NCBI GenBank assembly: GCA_018136815.1
Contig: CM030935.1
Location: 3,670,299-3,734,298, forward strand
DNA length: 64,000 nucleotides
Reading direction: 5' to 3'
DNA from: Isochrysis galbana
Taxonomy: Eukaryota; Haptophyta; Isochrysidales; Isochrysidaceae
Shown here piece by piece: positions 31,036 through 41,245 of the stretch (position 1 is the stretch's first letter; the number at the start of each line of letters is the position of its first letter). The notes under the pieces are model-generated. The model was not told the DNA's origin, searched no databases, and saw only the letters and a list, made by a program, of their open reading frames with translations. The position numbers and the translations under genes are program-made.

Positions 31036-33213
31036 TTAATACCGGACTTCCTCCAAGTTGTAAGGCGACTCGGCAAGATTCGTCTTCCTCGAGGGGTCCC
31101 ACAGATCGAATCTCGCCCTCCTTTCCGACGACAACTTGAATACCGGCACGCGCTTACCCAAGCGCTGCAAGTGCCGGGCAACGCCAAGAGCTGCATCGAG
31201 ATCCGCTTGACTGCCTACGTCGCGAAGGAAGGCAATCCCAATCAGGCTCCGCATCGCGACCTCCTGCAATCCGTCATCATCCGGTCCAACGTAGAAGTTA
31301 CACTCGTTCTCCGAGACCCATGTGGGCGAGCCGTGTGCCTTGGCGTCGAGGGCAAAGGCACGCGCCGTCGCAACGAAAGTCGACTTTTGGTCGGGCTTCC
31401 ACAAACACTGGTGCGATTGTACATGCCAACCCAAATTCCATATGCCACCACTCGGGCCCAGGTCGCGAGGTTCAATTACATATCTGTGGAGCCACTGCGC
31501 CGGGCTTGAAACGCGTCCACCAGTCGCATACCCCAAGTAGGACGGGTCATCGCACCACTATTCGCGGACGAGGGTTCAGGTGAGGTCATGTGAGGAGGCG
31601 TGACTGCAATCCAAGAATAGAGGGGCGCTGGCATCCCATATGATCAGTATGATGCGCGTGGGTTGACCAAAACACGCTAGACGAAGCTAGGACACGTATG
31701 CATGCGTGCATTTTGTTCTTCCCATTGTGTGGAGAGCACCAGGCATTCGAGAGGCCGCTTACCTGTGGCTGTTTGCAAGCGGTGCATTCGCCTCGAAAGT
31801 ACTTGTCGGTATCGCACCCGGCGCGGACGACGGGCCGAGCGCCCACCTCGTCCAAAACTGACCAAATCACATTTGAATTCGCTCCACACGCGGCAGCCAA
31901 CATTTTCCGCACCTGCGATGGTTGTGGCACGCGTTGACGGAACAAGCCCAGCGGATTTTCGTGAAGCCCGATGCGAGCTCATCCGATCGCGCAACGACTG
32001 AGGGCATAACCGCCCAATCTTTAGCAATGCAGTCGTTGAGTGTTGAGCGCAAGTTGATATGCGTTTCCAAGGCTCGATCTACGGGGCCCCGCAACGCATA
32101 TCCGACAGCTACGCGTACCTCGGGGTCGTGCTCTTTCGAGCAGTAGCCTGCGACGTCATCGCCATTGCACTCGTTATGTCCTGGCCAGTCACAACCGCCG
32201 CGATTGCGAGAGCAGCAAGACCGGTCTTCCGAGTTTGAGTCAACCACAGCACTACACTTCACATGCTGCCACATTTCAGCAGCGTCATGCATGAGGATGT
32301 ATCTGAACCCCCCGTCAAACACGGAGAGCGGCAGGTCAGGGTGGATGAGAGAATATGCGGCGCACCAAGGCCCGCAATCCGCAGCGGCTAGAGGGACATC
32401 TCCCAGCGATCTCGAGCTGAGGAGTGCACCGTGGGCCGGCCCATTGAGCACCTTTATCAGCAACCCGTTTTCTCTGAAAGCTGCCAGGACCCTCTCGCGC
32501 GCAGGCGAAGAGCGACGGCAGCAGACGTATGCTCCATTGCGGAAATCGTAGCAGCCACCACCCGTGTACTTGGGCCAGAAGCCGGGAGCGCACGTTGCCT
32601 GCTCGCTACCTGGCGCGCAGCAGTCGTTGCCAATGCTCGTGCAGTGGTCCTCAGCACACTCGGGCATCGGTGGCGGTGGTGGAGGTGGCCATGGCGGTGG
32701 TGGCGGTGGCGGTGGCGGGGAAGGCGATGGCAGTGGTGGCGGTGGTTGGGAAGGCGAGGGCGGCGAGGGCAGTGGAGATGAGGCTGGCGGGGGTGACGGG
32801 CGAGCTGAAGGGGGTGGAGGAGATTTGTTGAAACGCGGGGATGGCGGCGACGCAATTGCGCCAGGTGATCCCCCTCCGCGGGGGGAGCCCCGCCAGTCCG
32901 CTGGCAAGAGACTGAGCGCGCTCCTCCAGAGGCCAGCGAGCGGCGAATGGCCAGGCGCCACAAGGTAGCCGACGGCTTCAATCAGCACGAGACAGAGTAC
33001 AATGGCCGTGAGCAGCTGCGCCAGCACAGCCACACGTGCCACCGACTTCCGGAAGCCAGCCCTGCACTTCCTCCCCGGCCTCAAAGTGGTGACACGCGCC
33101 GCCAGACTGGGCTCTGGCAGGCCGTCCGCGCCGATCGGTGGGTCGTGCGCGGCGGCGCTCGACTCCACCGCCGGGGTGCACGCCTGGCTGTCATGCATCT
33201 CGACCCACCCCAT
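31036..33213 (-). CDS. Proline-rich type II membrane protein with Cys-rich extracytoplasmic domain
   Basis: Three exons are proposed: 33,213-31,939, 31,912-31,763 and 31,557-31,036, giving 648 residues. A short N-terminal tail with a basic stretch (RPGRKCRAGFRKS) precedes one membrane helix (VAVLAQLLTAIVLCLVLIEA). Next is a long SPPPP-type region (about residues 120-195), like the hydroxyproline-rich spacers of algal wall proteins. The lumenal part is Cys-rich (CTSIGNDCCAPGS; CSRNRGGCDWPGHNEC; ECTACKQPQWCDDPSYLGY). The fold is not recognised; a secreted enzyme or matrix protein is possible. Intron 2 is conventional (GTAAGC). The first gap is only 26 bp (31,913-31,938) with GT-AG ends and restores the frame exactly, so it is either a tiny intron or an indel. 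Confidence 0.6.
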
Positions 33214-33239
33214 CGGGGAGAGAGAGAGAGCGAGCGAGA

Positions 33240-33300
33240 GAGAGCCGATGGGAGGGCGGCGGGCGGAGCGCACGGGGAGGGGGGGGGGGGGGGGGGTTCC
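33240..33300. repeat. GA tract and G18-type homopolymer
   Basis: Purine-rich, ending in a long G run at about 33,278-33,296, just upstream of the membrane-protein start. Confidence 0.8.
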
Positions 33301-33519
33301 AAGAAACGGATCTCCATATCTCCAATGAACATCGGAGGTGGAGCACCGTTGAGGATTGTTGGAGAAGAGCCTCCGTCGAGGAGTGTGTGCTGATAGAGAG
33401 AGCTCCTGGTGGGCTAGAGCTCTCGCATCCCTATTTAGAGCTCTCGCATCCCTATTTGATCTCTGCGAGAGCCCAGCGACAGGCGCCGGACCGCCAGCCA
33501 TAGCACCAACCGCCCGCTC

Positions 33520-33595
33520 CGTTATCTTGCCGACGAGGCACGGTCCCACGGCACTAGGATTAAACCAGGACAACAAGAAAACTAGGACGCTCCCC
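33520..33595 (-). repeat. Dispersed segment D, fragment
   Basis: The reverse complement has TTTTCTTGTTGTCC and GTTTAATCCTAGTGC with GGGACCGTGCC, as at 45,950-46,000 and, more diverged, at 54,605-54,660. Confidence 0.6.
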
Positions 33596-33599
33596 CCAT

Positions 33600-34440
33600 C
33601 GCCGCCATAGATAGCCATAGGAGACTCCCGGTTCCCTTTCTTGGCCCCGGCCAGAGTTTCGAGAAACTCGATTCTAAGTTTGGGGGCCACATAGAAACCA
33701 ACATTTTTGAACGAAATAAATCGAAATTTGGGGCCGCGGCGCGCGCCGCGGCGCGCGTGGGGTGCTGGTGGGAGTGGGGCGCAATGGCGCCCGCAGGCCG
33801 GTCGGCCGCCAAGAAGGTGGTGGAAGATGAGGACGAGGGGGGCGATGGCAGCTCCGGTCAGCTCCAACTCCCACCCTCCCCGCGCCCTCAAGATGTACTG
33901 GAGCTGGATGCGTCATCTGAGAACGAGAAGAACTCCAGCGACTAGCGACGACGGAAGCGACGCCGAGGACTGTGAGGGGACGAATGGGGTGTGTTCTCTC
34001 TCTTGCGTGTGATGTATGGGGAGCAACAGTCTGGTGTGTTGTCAGACCACCTGCAAGTGGCAAGTGGCCTTGATGAGTCGCTACAACAAATGGACCGTGG
34101 GCTGAGATCGTGCAAGCGTGCGGTGTGCTCTTGTGTTGTGTGGGCTGATGGGCTGATGTGGGTTGACCACAGAGAGAAATAATGTATAATGTGTGAATGT
34201 GAACAATAAATAAGTGAACAATGACGACAATGACAATGACAATGAAATATTAATGTGCATCCTCGTCCCTCCATCACCCCTCGTAGGCGATGCAGCCATG
34301 CAGCCATGCAGCGCGTCGGGCGTGTGTAGGGCCAGGTCAGAGTTTCGCGCCGGACCCCCAAAGTTTCGTGTGAAAGTTTCGCAAAAGTTGCTCACCGGCT
34401 AGCCAAGTTTCACAAAAGTTTCGCGTAGTTTCTTCGGATT
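33600..34440. other. Non-coding stretch
   Basis: GC palindromes (GCGCGCCGCGGCGCGCG near 33,740) and short CAATGA repeats around 34,210-34,250. No supported gene. Confidence 0.4.
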
Positions 34441-34534
34441 ACGGATTACGGATTACGGGTTGTTGTTATTGGTTGTTGACAAGTTGTTATGTGGAGCTGC
34501 ATTGTTATTATTGCGCACGCACACCATCGGACAT

Positions 34535-34650
34535 GGTAGTAATAGTAGGTAGTAGCAGTAGTAGCAGCAGCAACAGCAGTAGCAGCAACGTAGCAGCAGC
34601 AGCAGCGTAGCAGTAGCAGCAGCAGTAGCAGCAGTAGCATCAACAAGAGC
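34535..34650. repeat. GTA/GCA trinucleotide repeat
   Basis: Mixed (GTA)n, (GCA)n and (GTAGCA)n over about 110 bp. Confidence 0.9.
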
Positions 34651-34979
34651 AGCAGCAGTATTGGATGGAGCTCACCACTCCCGATTAAATTCCCACGTTA
34701 ATATTCAATGAACATTCTCTCACGCCAGTGGACGTCGTCCCACAGGCCGGTGGCCTCGACAGCGACGCACGCGCTAACGAGCGAGAGCGAGAGCGAGCGG
34801 GGAGAGGTAGCACGGAGACGGAGACGGAGAGACCATCCACGGAATATCTTTAGACCGGAGAACATTTTGGACGAAATCCCTTCCGTCGGCCAAGGAGAGC
34901 AGGACGGAGAGAGAGAGAGGAGAGAGAGAGTCTCACAGAGCGACTGCAGACGAGCGTGAAGTCGAAGTCGTGTCTTTTT

Positions 34980-35190
34980 ATTACCTTAAACGAGCCAACA
35001 CTTATAGTAACAGCAAAAACAAAATTCGAATCGCAAATTTCGAGACCAAAATCTGCAAACCTGGGCTTGAGACCATGGAGAATCCGAATGTGTATGTCTT
35101 GGGTGTCAGTAGCAACACGGGGAACTGTTGAATTGTGAGTGTGGGCACGTACTTACACGAATATTCATGCCTACGGCCTTCAGCTTCAGA
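34980..35190 (+). repeat. Dispersed repeat C, copy 1
   Basis: Shares AATTTCGAGACCAAAATCTG, GGCTTGAGACCATGG, GTCAGTAGCAACA and TTACACGAATATTCATGCC with 55,575-55,810. No frame is conserved. Confidence 0.75.
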
Positions 35191-36284
35191 GTTCAGAAGG
35201 GTGCAAGGTGAGAGCCGCCACGGGGAAGTCGCTCGCTGCGTGACGATGACTGCATTGAAAATGACCTCAAGACTGCGTGAATAATGTCATGAAAATCATA
35301 ATAATCAGCTTTGGCGGCTCGGGTGGGCGCGGCCGGCATGCGCAAACAGAATCGCCCCCTCCCCCTCCCCCCCCCCCCCCCCCCCGGAGTTTCGCGCAAG
35401 TTGCGCATAATGCATAATGGGCGATTTTGAGCCCAAAGTTCGCGAAACTTTTTTCCGGCTTGATCGTGGGCAGGGACTGCAGCAACTTCAGGCGATGATC
35501 GTGCGCGGCGAGCGGTGGCGAGAGGGGAGCGGCGGCGCAGGTGAAAAGGGAGGAAGGGCGGTGGATTTGCTGCCGCTGGGAGGGGGGTGGTGCAAAACAC
35601 TGGTTGCGAGGCGGCGGACCGAATGGGGAAAGGGGCGGCAGCGGTGGCGGCGGCAGCGCGCTCGGCTGCGGTGGTCGCAGGCGGCGGCAGTGGGCCATCG
35701 GTGGCATGAAGGGAGCGCCAGTAGTGGTGCAAAGGGAGGAAGGGAGGGCGGTGGATGGATTGCTGCCAAGGCGGGGCGGCGGCCCAAGACAGGTGGCAAG
35801 GCGGCGGTGGACGGAATGGGAGGAGGGGCGGCAGAGGCGGCGGCGGCGGGCTCGGCGTGGATCGTTGCGGCAACGGTAGATGGCGTCTTTGACTGAGGAA
35901 GTTCAGCAAAGACGGATCCAAAAAATGGGTCCCACTGGAGGCTGTCCCATGACAGCCATGCTGCCTATGGATACGTGGGGGAAACGAGTTGGGTGTAAGC
36001 GTGCAATAGATGTGCAACATGACGGGGGTATTCAGTGCAGTCTACCATCAAAGTAAGAGGAGCAAGGGCGCAGTGGCAGTGGGCAGCGGTTCGCTCGCTC
36101 GGCTAATTAATTGGCTGACCTCGCTCGCTCGTCCTGCGCCTTGCCAAAGGCACTTGATGGCAAGCTTGCGCAAGGCCGCCTACAAACGACAAGCATAGCG
36201 GCGCAGCAAATACATGTTAGCAAATCGCACTCTCCAAGAAGTGCAAATAGCAAATTCCAATGCAAAGGATAAGATTCCGTTTAC
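35191..36284. other. Low-complexity GC-rich stretch
   Basis: C run at 35,368-35,384, then (GGC/GGA)-rich sequence to about 35,880 with long frames in several phases that I attribute to composition. The 36.0-36.28 kb part would be intron if the exon at 36,285-36,800 continues leftwards, but no following exon is recognised. Confidence 0.4.
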
Positions 36285-36800
36285 CTCCGCCGAACCTTCT
36301 CTGCCGTAGGCTCGGCAAACGGCCTTGATGTGCTCCAAGTAGAGAGGGGTTTCGGACTTGTCCATCTCCTCGCCACTACTCATAGACCGTTGAAAGATCG
36401 TGCGAACCATTTTGCGTTTCACCCTCTTGAACCACACTGCTGCCTCCGTGTTGGCGTACGAGTCGAGCGCCGTTAAAAAGAGCCTAGTCTCCGCAGTGCC
36501 AGTGCCGCACGACTTGAAGCGGTCGCTCACGAGGTTGAGGAGGATGCGCATGTAATTTGTGGCTGGCCCGACTGCCAGAGTTTGGCTCATGAAGCGCCCT
36601 GACTCGATCTTGTACTCGTAGACGAGAAAATGTGAGAACTCCTCAAACATCTTGGGGTTGCACGCCTCTTCCTCACTGAGCTCTTCGAATGGATGAGGGG
36701 CAAGGGCATCGCATGCCTCCTCAGACAAAGAGGCCCGGAAGAGCTCGAAGATGCGGACGACGTTCTTCTTTTGGGCTGCCCACGAAGACGAGCTTTCCAT
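36285..36800 (-). CDS. First exon of an unknown protein, possibly recombinase-like
   Basis: From ATG 36,800 (MESSSSWAAQKKNVVRIFEL) to a donor GAG/GTAAAC at 36,284. The 172 residues are all-helical, with YMRILLNLVSDRF, WFKRVKRKMVRTIFQRSMS and ETPLYLEHIKAVCRAYG. This layout recalls the N-terminal DNA-binding half of algal tyrosine-recombinase-like proteins, but no catalytic domain is found on the left, so this is a weak guess. The gene may be a truncated or decayed copy. Confidence 0.4.
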
Positions 36801-37184
36801 CTTGATCGAGGTGAGGCGGGCAGGAGAGAGCGGCGAGGCGGGTGAGAGGTTGGACGGCGGCGTGCACTGGGCGGGGAAGAGAGTAGGCAGTGGCGCAGGC
36901 AAGGAGCAGCACGACAAGCGGCAGCTGTGCGAGTGTGGCCGGCAGGTGTGGTGCGGCAGGTGTACGCGCGACTCAAGTCTCAAGCTCCCCCCCCACCGCG
37001 GCTCCTCCTCTCCCTCCCCTCTCTCTCTCTCCTCATTACTTTTTAAAAGTGGTGCGGTCCGGAGGGGAGGAGGGGGGAGTCCGGAGTTGCGGCGTGTTCA
37101 CCAAAACAGCTGTAGTGAAGCACCTATTTCGGTGCTTCGGCCCGGCAGTAAGGAGTTAACTCTAGCGCCTAAAGATTACGGAGT

Positions 37185-38015
37185 ATGGCCGCGCCGCCGC
37201 CGTGGAGGCAGGCGCTCGCGCCCTCGGGCCAGCTCCACCTGATCAGCGTCGAGTGTGACGATGATCACATCGCCGCGCGGATCACCGACCTGCGCGGCTG
37301 GTGGGAGGGACGACTGGCGGCGCGCGCCGTCGATGCGCAGCGCGCAGCGTGCAGTATCAGCTCCTCCACACCTGCCGTTCTGGCTCTGATTGCTCGGTGC
37401 TACGCGGGGGAAGAGGCGCAGGATGAGTACAGATTCATTATCCAGTGCCCCAACCAGGCCGACGAACCGCTGCGCCTCTCGTGGTGGTCCAAGGTGCTCT
37501 CTATAACCATCGAGTGCCAGCCACATGCTGACCCAGCAGCCAAGCTGAGAGATGAGCTCCTCTTGCCCCTCCTGCGCGGAGTCGAGCTGTTGGAAGGTCT
37601 CGTGCCTGGGGATATAGCTGCATCGTGGTTTTTGAGCCCTGCAGCGACGAAGGCATTGCCCCTGCCTAATTTTCACCGACCCATCGTAAAATTGTTGCTA
37701 ACGTCAGCAACCAGCGCAAATGAAGCGCCCCCGACATGCTCTCAAACAGTCATTGGGGTCGGAGGCTCTCCTCTGAGACCTGGAGCCACGGATGCGGACT
37801 CCGACATGTCTTCTGCTACATCTTCACGGCTTGCTGGTCTAGCACCGGCGTGCGACTCGATGGCGACGTCAAATACACCTTCACGAGTCGCAGTGTACAA
37901 GGGGTTACCATTGGATGCAGTAGAGGCTAGGCGACGTAAGCAAATGATGAAACGGGAGCGTGCGGCCGCTGGAGCAACGGCCAATCAGCCTCCGACTAAG
38001 GCAGCCAAGAGCTAA
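37185..38015 (+). CDS. XLF/PAXX-like DNA end-joining factor (putative)
   Basis: A single 276-residue frame. The N-terminal 150 residues follow the XRCC4/XLF/PAXX head-and-stalk pattern: ARITDLRGWWEGRLAARA matches the conserved segment around the XLF tryptophan, LRLSWWSKVL matches the head-closing strand, and LRDELLLPLLRGVELLEGLV starts the helix. The tail is disordered and ends in a basic stretch (EARRRKQMMKRER). Proteins of this superfamily bridge broken DNA ends with Ku and ligase IV in the nucleus. Identity at sequence level is low, so this rests on pattern alone; structure prediction would decide. The last codons and 3' flank are duplicated downstream. Confidence 0.5.
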   Translation: MAAPPPWRQALAPSGQLHLISVECDDDHIAARITDLRGWWEGRLAARAVDAQRAACSISSSTPAVLALIARCYAGEEAQDEYRFIIQCPNQADEPLRLSWWSKVLSITIECQPHADPAAKLRDELLLPLLRGVELLEGLVPGDIAASWFLSPAATKALPLPNFHRPIVKLLLTSATSANEAPPTCSQTVIGVGGSPLRPGATDADSDMSSATSSRLAGLAPACDSMATSNTPSRVAVYKGLPLDAVEARRRKQMMKRERAAAGATANQPPTKAAKS

Positions 38016-38325
38016 AGCTTTCAAGCTCATCCCATCCCGTACCCTAACCCTAACCCTAACCCGATCGCCGTACTCACTTTCACTAGGTTTCGTCTCATAT
38101 CATACCTCGTGGTGCCTCTTGCTTGTGTATGTTGCCATCGCATAACGTAAGACGTAAGATTGCTTACTCTTACTCGGACTGAACTCTAAACTATCTCAGC
38201 CTCCGACTAAGGCAGCCAAGAGCTAGAGATTTTGAGCTTATCCCATCCCGATCGCCGTACTCACTTCCTATAGGTTTCATTTCTTATCACACCTCGCGGT
38301 GCCTCTTGCTTGTGTATGTCGCCCT
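37985..38325 (+). repeat. Tandem duplication of the XLF-like gene's 3' end with a telomere-like insert
   Basis: 37,985-38,140 and 38,199-38,325 are diverged direct copies (CAGCCTCCGACTAAGGCAGC, CGATCGCCGTACTCACTT, GTGCCTCTTGCTTGTGTATG), including the last eight codons and stop. The first copy has (CCCTAA)3-type DNA at 38,041-38,062 between CATCCCG and GATCGCC, where the second copy has nothing. Confidence 0.85.
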
Positions 38326-38399
38326 TAGGTGTCGTTCCGTCAATTGTGGGACATGAGTCGAATTGAGCGATCGAATGTCCACAGTTGTTATTTTAAAAT

Positions 38400-38890
38400 T
38401 AAATGTAGACTAGCGTAACATTCCCTGCTTCCCGCGACGCGTGTCCCCCCCCCGGAGGGCGCCGTGTCGGCGCTTTTCGATTGTGATTACTTGTAATTAT
38501 GGGCACGGCGCGATGTGCATCGGCCCCCCCTGCGGGGGCGCCGTGCGTGCGCATGTCAACTTTTCCCCCTAAGGCCCACATTCACGTAAAGTAGCCATAT
38601 AAGAGATGTTTCGTTACGCAGCACGTGTGATGACTTGCAATCATTGTGCACGCCGTGCTTGGGCACGGCGCGATGTGCATCGGCCCACCCCGCGGGGGCG
38701 CCGTGCGTGCGCATGCCAATTTTTCCCCTGTGCGTACCCCTAACTAAGGCCCACAATCACGTAAAGTAGCCATATAAGAGATGTTTAGTTGCGCAGCACG
38801 TGTGATGACTTGCAATCACATTGTGCACGCCGTGCATGGGCACGGCGCGATGTGCATCGGCCCCCCCCGCGGGGGCGCCGTGCGTGCGCA
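38400..38890 (+). repeat. Tandem GC-palindromic repeats, about 160-177 bp
   Basis: Three copies with GGGCACGGCGCGATGTGCAT at 38,501, 38,661 and 38,838. Units contain CCGCGGGGGCGCCGTGCGTG, TGTGATGACTTGCAATCA and CACGTAAAGTAGCCATATAA. Part of the unit can fold on itself (GCACGCCGTGC; CCCGCGGG). Confidence 0.85.
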
Positions 38891-39192
38891 TAGTAGCAAC
38901 TTCCAGGAAGGTGCACGCCGTGCGTTCACTCTTTCCGCGGGGGGACTCTGGACGCAGAGGCGGTCGGGAACCGTGGGGGCACCCCCTGGGACCGGGGGAA
39001 TTATTACCGTATACTGCGAAAACACTAACGTAAACAACTGGTAGGTCTTTTGGTCTCTCCCCTCCCCGGGGTCCCCTCCCCTCGTCTCCCCCCTCTCATC
39101 GACCTACCAGAGAGAGACGGCTCCTACTGCCTGCCTCCCTCCTCCCTCCTCGCTCACCCTCCAGCTCTCTCCTCGCCCTCGTCTTCCTCACG

Positions 39193-40458
39193 ATGGTGGC
39201 GACTCGGCGCGCATCGGTACGGTCCTCCGTCCTCTCCTCTCGTGCTCCTGCTCGCTGGTTTCGTTCGACTCGCTCGACACAGCCACCTGTCGACTGGACG
39301 CCGAGCGCAAGCGCTGCTCGCACGACTCGTTCCTCCTCCTGCTCCAAGGGCGCGGCGGAGGAGGCGGAGCCTGTTCGCGTTCCTGATGCCGAGGAGGAGG
39401 CCCTTTCCCCGACCGATGAGGCCACCACCACCACCACCGACGAGGACTCCGGGCCTGTGGGAGGAGAAGAGGAGAACGAGGACTGTGCGTCGGACGCTCC
39501 AGGCCTTCTTCTTCCCATGGCGCGGGTTGCGGAGGTCGAGGAGCCAGCCGAGTCGATGGAGGAGGTCGAGACCGTCCACGCGCTCGCTCTCACCGATGAG
39601 AAGGAAGCCGAGGAAGAGGACGAGAAGGCGGAGAAGGCGGAGAATAAGAAGACGGCTGCGTCCGACGCACCAGTCGGAGAAGTCTTCACTCGGTTCGAAG
39701 AGGCCACGCAGCTGGAAGAGGCCACGCAGCTCGAGGAGGAGAAGAAGGCCGAGACCGCCGAGGAGGCCGAGACCGCCGAGGAGGCCGAGACCGCCGAGGC
39801 GCCCGCTCCTGCCAAGGCGAACGAAAAGGAGGGTGAGGAGAAGACGGAGGAGAAGGAAGAGGAGACGTCCGACGCACCCGCTCAGGAGGGGTTGGAGGTG
39901 GCCACGCAGCTGGAGGAAGAGGCCACTCAGCTCGAGGAGTCCGCGGAGACCGCAGCCGAGCAGACCTCCGCGGAGGCCGCGATCGAGACCTCCACGGATG
40001 CCTCGCGTGTGGTGGAGGACTATGCGTCCGACGCTCAAGCGGACGCTATGTTGGAGCCCATCGTTGACGAGAAGGAAGACGACGACATGTTTGACTTTTG
40101 GGACATGGCCAAGGAGCCCGATGGGGCGAAGGAGCCAGTTGAGGAGGAGGCCGTCGTGAACAGTGGCTCCTCAGCGGTGGACTTGAGCGATGTCGCGGCT
40201 GGTGTTTCCAATGACTCCATGCACATTGACCTGACCGACGAAGCGGTAGATGTGGCGGCCACGCCTTGTTCGACGAATAGTGAGTCGGCGGCGGAGGAGT
40301 CCACAGACACCCACACCACCAGCCACACCACTAGCCGCACACCTTCCACAGGGAAGGCCTCCGGGCCGGGCTTCTATATATATACTCTATGCGGATGCGG
40401 TGTCTGCTACATCCATCCGTGCGTCGTGCGTCGTGTGAGAACATTGAAAAATGCGTGA
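39193..40458 (+). CDS. Acidic, disordered repeat protein, function unknown
   Basis: A 421-residue intronless frame. The N-terminus is basic and Ser/Arg-rich (MVATRRASVRSSVLSSRAPA). The middle is dominated by Glu/Ala/Lys with short repeats EEATQLEE and ETAEEAETAEEA and recurring SDA(P) boxes. An acidic-aromatic patch DDDMFDFWDMAKEP lies near residue 300. The C-terminus (GFYIYTLCGCGVC) may be read-through into 3' UTR or an intron. Two other phases are open across the same DNA because of composition. I prefer this one for its upstream context and regular repeats. Expression is untested. Confidence 0.5.
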   Translation: MVATRRASVRSSVLSSRAPARWFRSTRSTQPPVDWTPSASAARTTRSSSCSKGAAEEAEPVRVPDAEEEALSPTDEATTTTTDEDSGPVGGEEENEDCASDAPGLLLPMARVAEVEEPAESMEEVETVHALALTDEKEAEEEDEKAEKAENKKTAASDAPVGEVFTRFEEATQLEEATQLEEEKKAETAEEAETAEEAETAEAPAPAKANEKEGEEKTEEKEEETSDAPAQEGLEVATQLEEEATQLEESAETAAEQTSAEAAIETSTDASRVVEDYASDAQADAMLEPIVDEKEDDDMFDFWDMAKEPDGAKEPVEEEAVVNSGSSAVDLSDVAAGVSNDSMHIDLTDEAVDVAATPCSTNSESAAEESTDTHTTSHTTSRTPSTGKASGPGFYIYTLCGCGVCYIHPCVVRRVRTLKNA

Positions 40459-41079
40459 TTGTTGTGTGTTGTGTTGTGTGTTGTGTTTTTGTTTTTGCGT
40501 TTTGCCAATAAGCAATGAGTTGTCCCGATGCTTCCTCGGCATTACACACGTCGTCGAGTTTGTTCGTTTTCCCCCCTAGCCCCTATTAGACGTACCTACG
40601 ATCAAGCTCGGGGTTTATGATCTCCGGCTGAGGCTCGTTGGCGGCGAGGAGGCGCGCGCACGCACACGAGGCCGAGGCCGCGATGATTTAGGTCTAAGGG
40701 GCGCCCGCCAACCCGGAGGCTGTTGTGGGAATAGAGGGGAAGCGCGATACTCTCATGACACGGGCCCATTTTAGGATGCTCTCTCGGCTCCGCCGGACCC
40801 CCCCAGCCGGTCCCGCTTACCATTCTCTCGGGCCATCGCGACCCAGGGCCAAAATGAATCACTAGAAAACCAAGTCTTGAATAAGCACAATAAATAGCCA
40901 CAAACATTGTGTGCACGTGTAGTACACAGGGAGAATAGGGACTGTACTTATCATGGAGGAGAGGGCAGAAAATGAAGGTAGGGAAACCTAGCGACTGGTG
41001 GGTGCAAATCCGCAAGGTTCTGAGACGAGATGGCGACGAGCAAGCGACGAGGGATGCGAGAGACGCGACTATTCCCCAC
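40459..41079. other. Intergenic
   Basis: A GTTGTGTG repeat at 40,457-40,490, then sequence with no supported gene. Confidence 0.4.
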
Positions 41080-41245
41080 CCTCTTACTCCTTTCGACTAT
41101 CCCTCTTACTCCATTCGACTATCATTCCCGTCGATCGACACGAAACCAACTAGCACATAGCCACCCTCTTACTCCTTTCGACTATCCCTCTTACTCCATT
41201 CGACTATCATCCCCGTCGATCGACACGAAACCAACTAGCACATAG
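41080..41245. repeat. 82-bp tandem duplication at the oxygenase 3' end
   Basis: CACCCTCTTACTCCTTTCGA through CGACACGAAACCAACTAGCACATAG occurs twice in tandem. The inner copy includes the last 18 codons of the oxygenase gene; the outer copy is now untranslated. Confidence 0.85.

Noticed and set aside
38041..38062. A chromosome end
   Set aside because: Only about 3.5 units, with unique gene sequence on both sides and the same flanks found uninterrupted downstream.
39050..40159. Arg/Pro-rich alternative frame over the acidic gene
   Set aside because: Low complexity, poor start context; best explained by composition.
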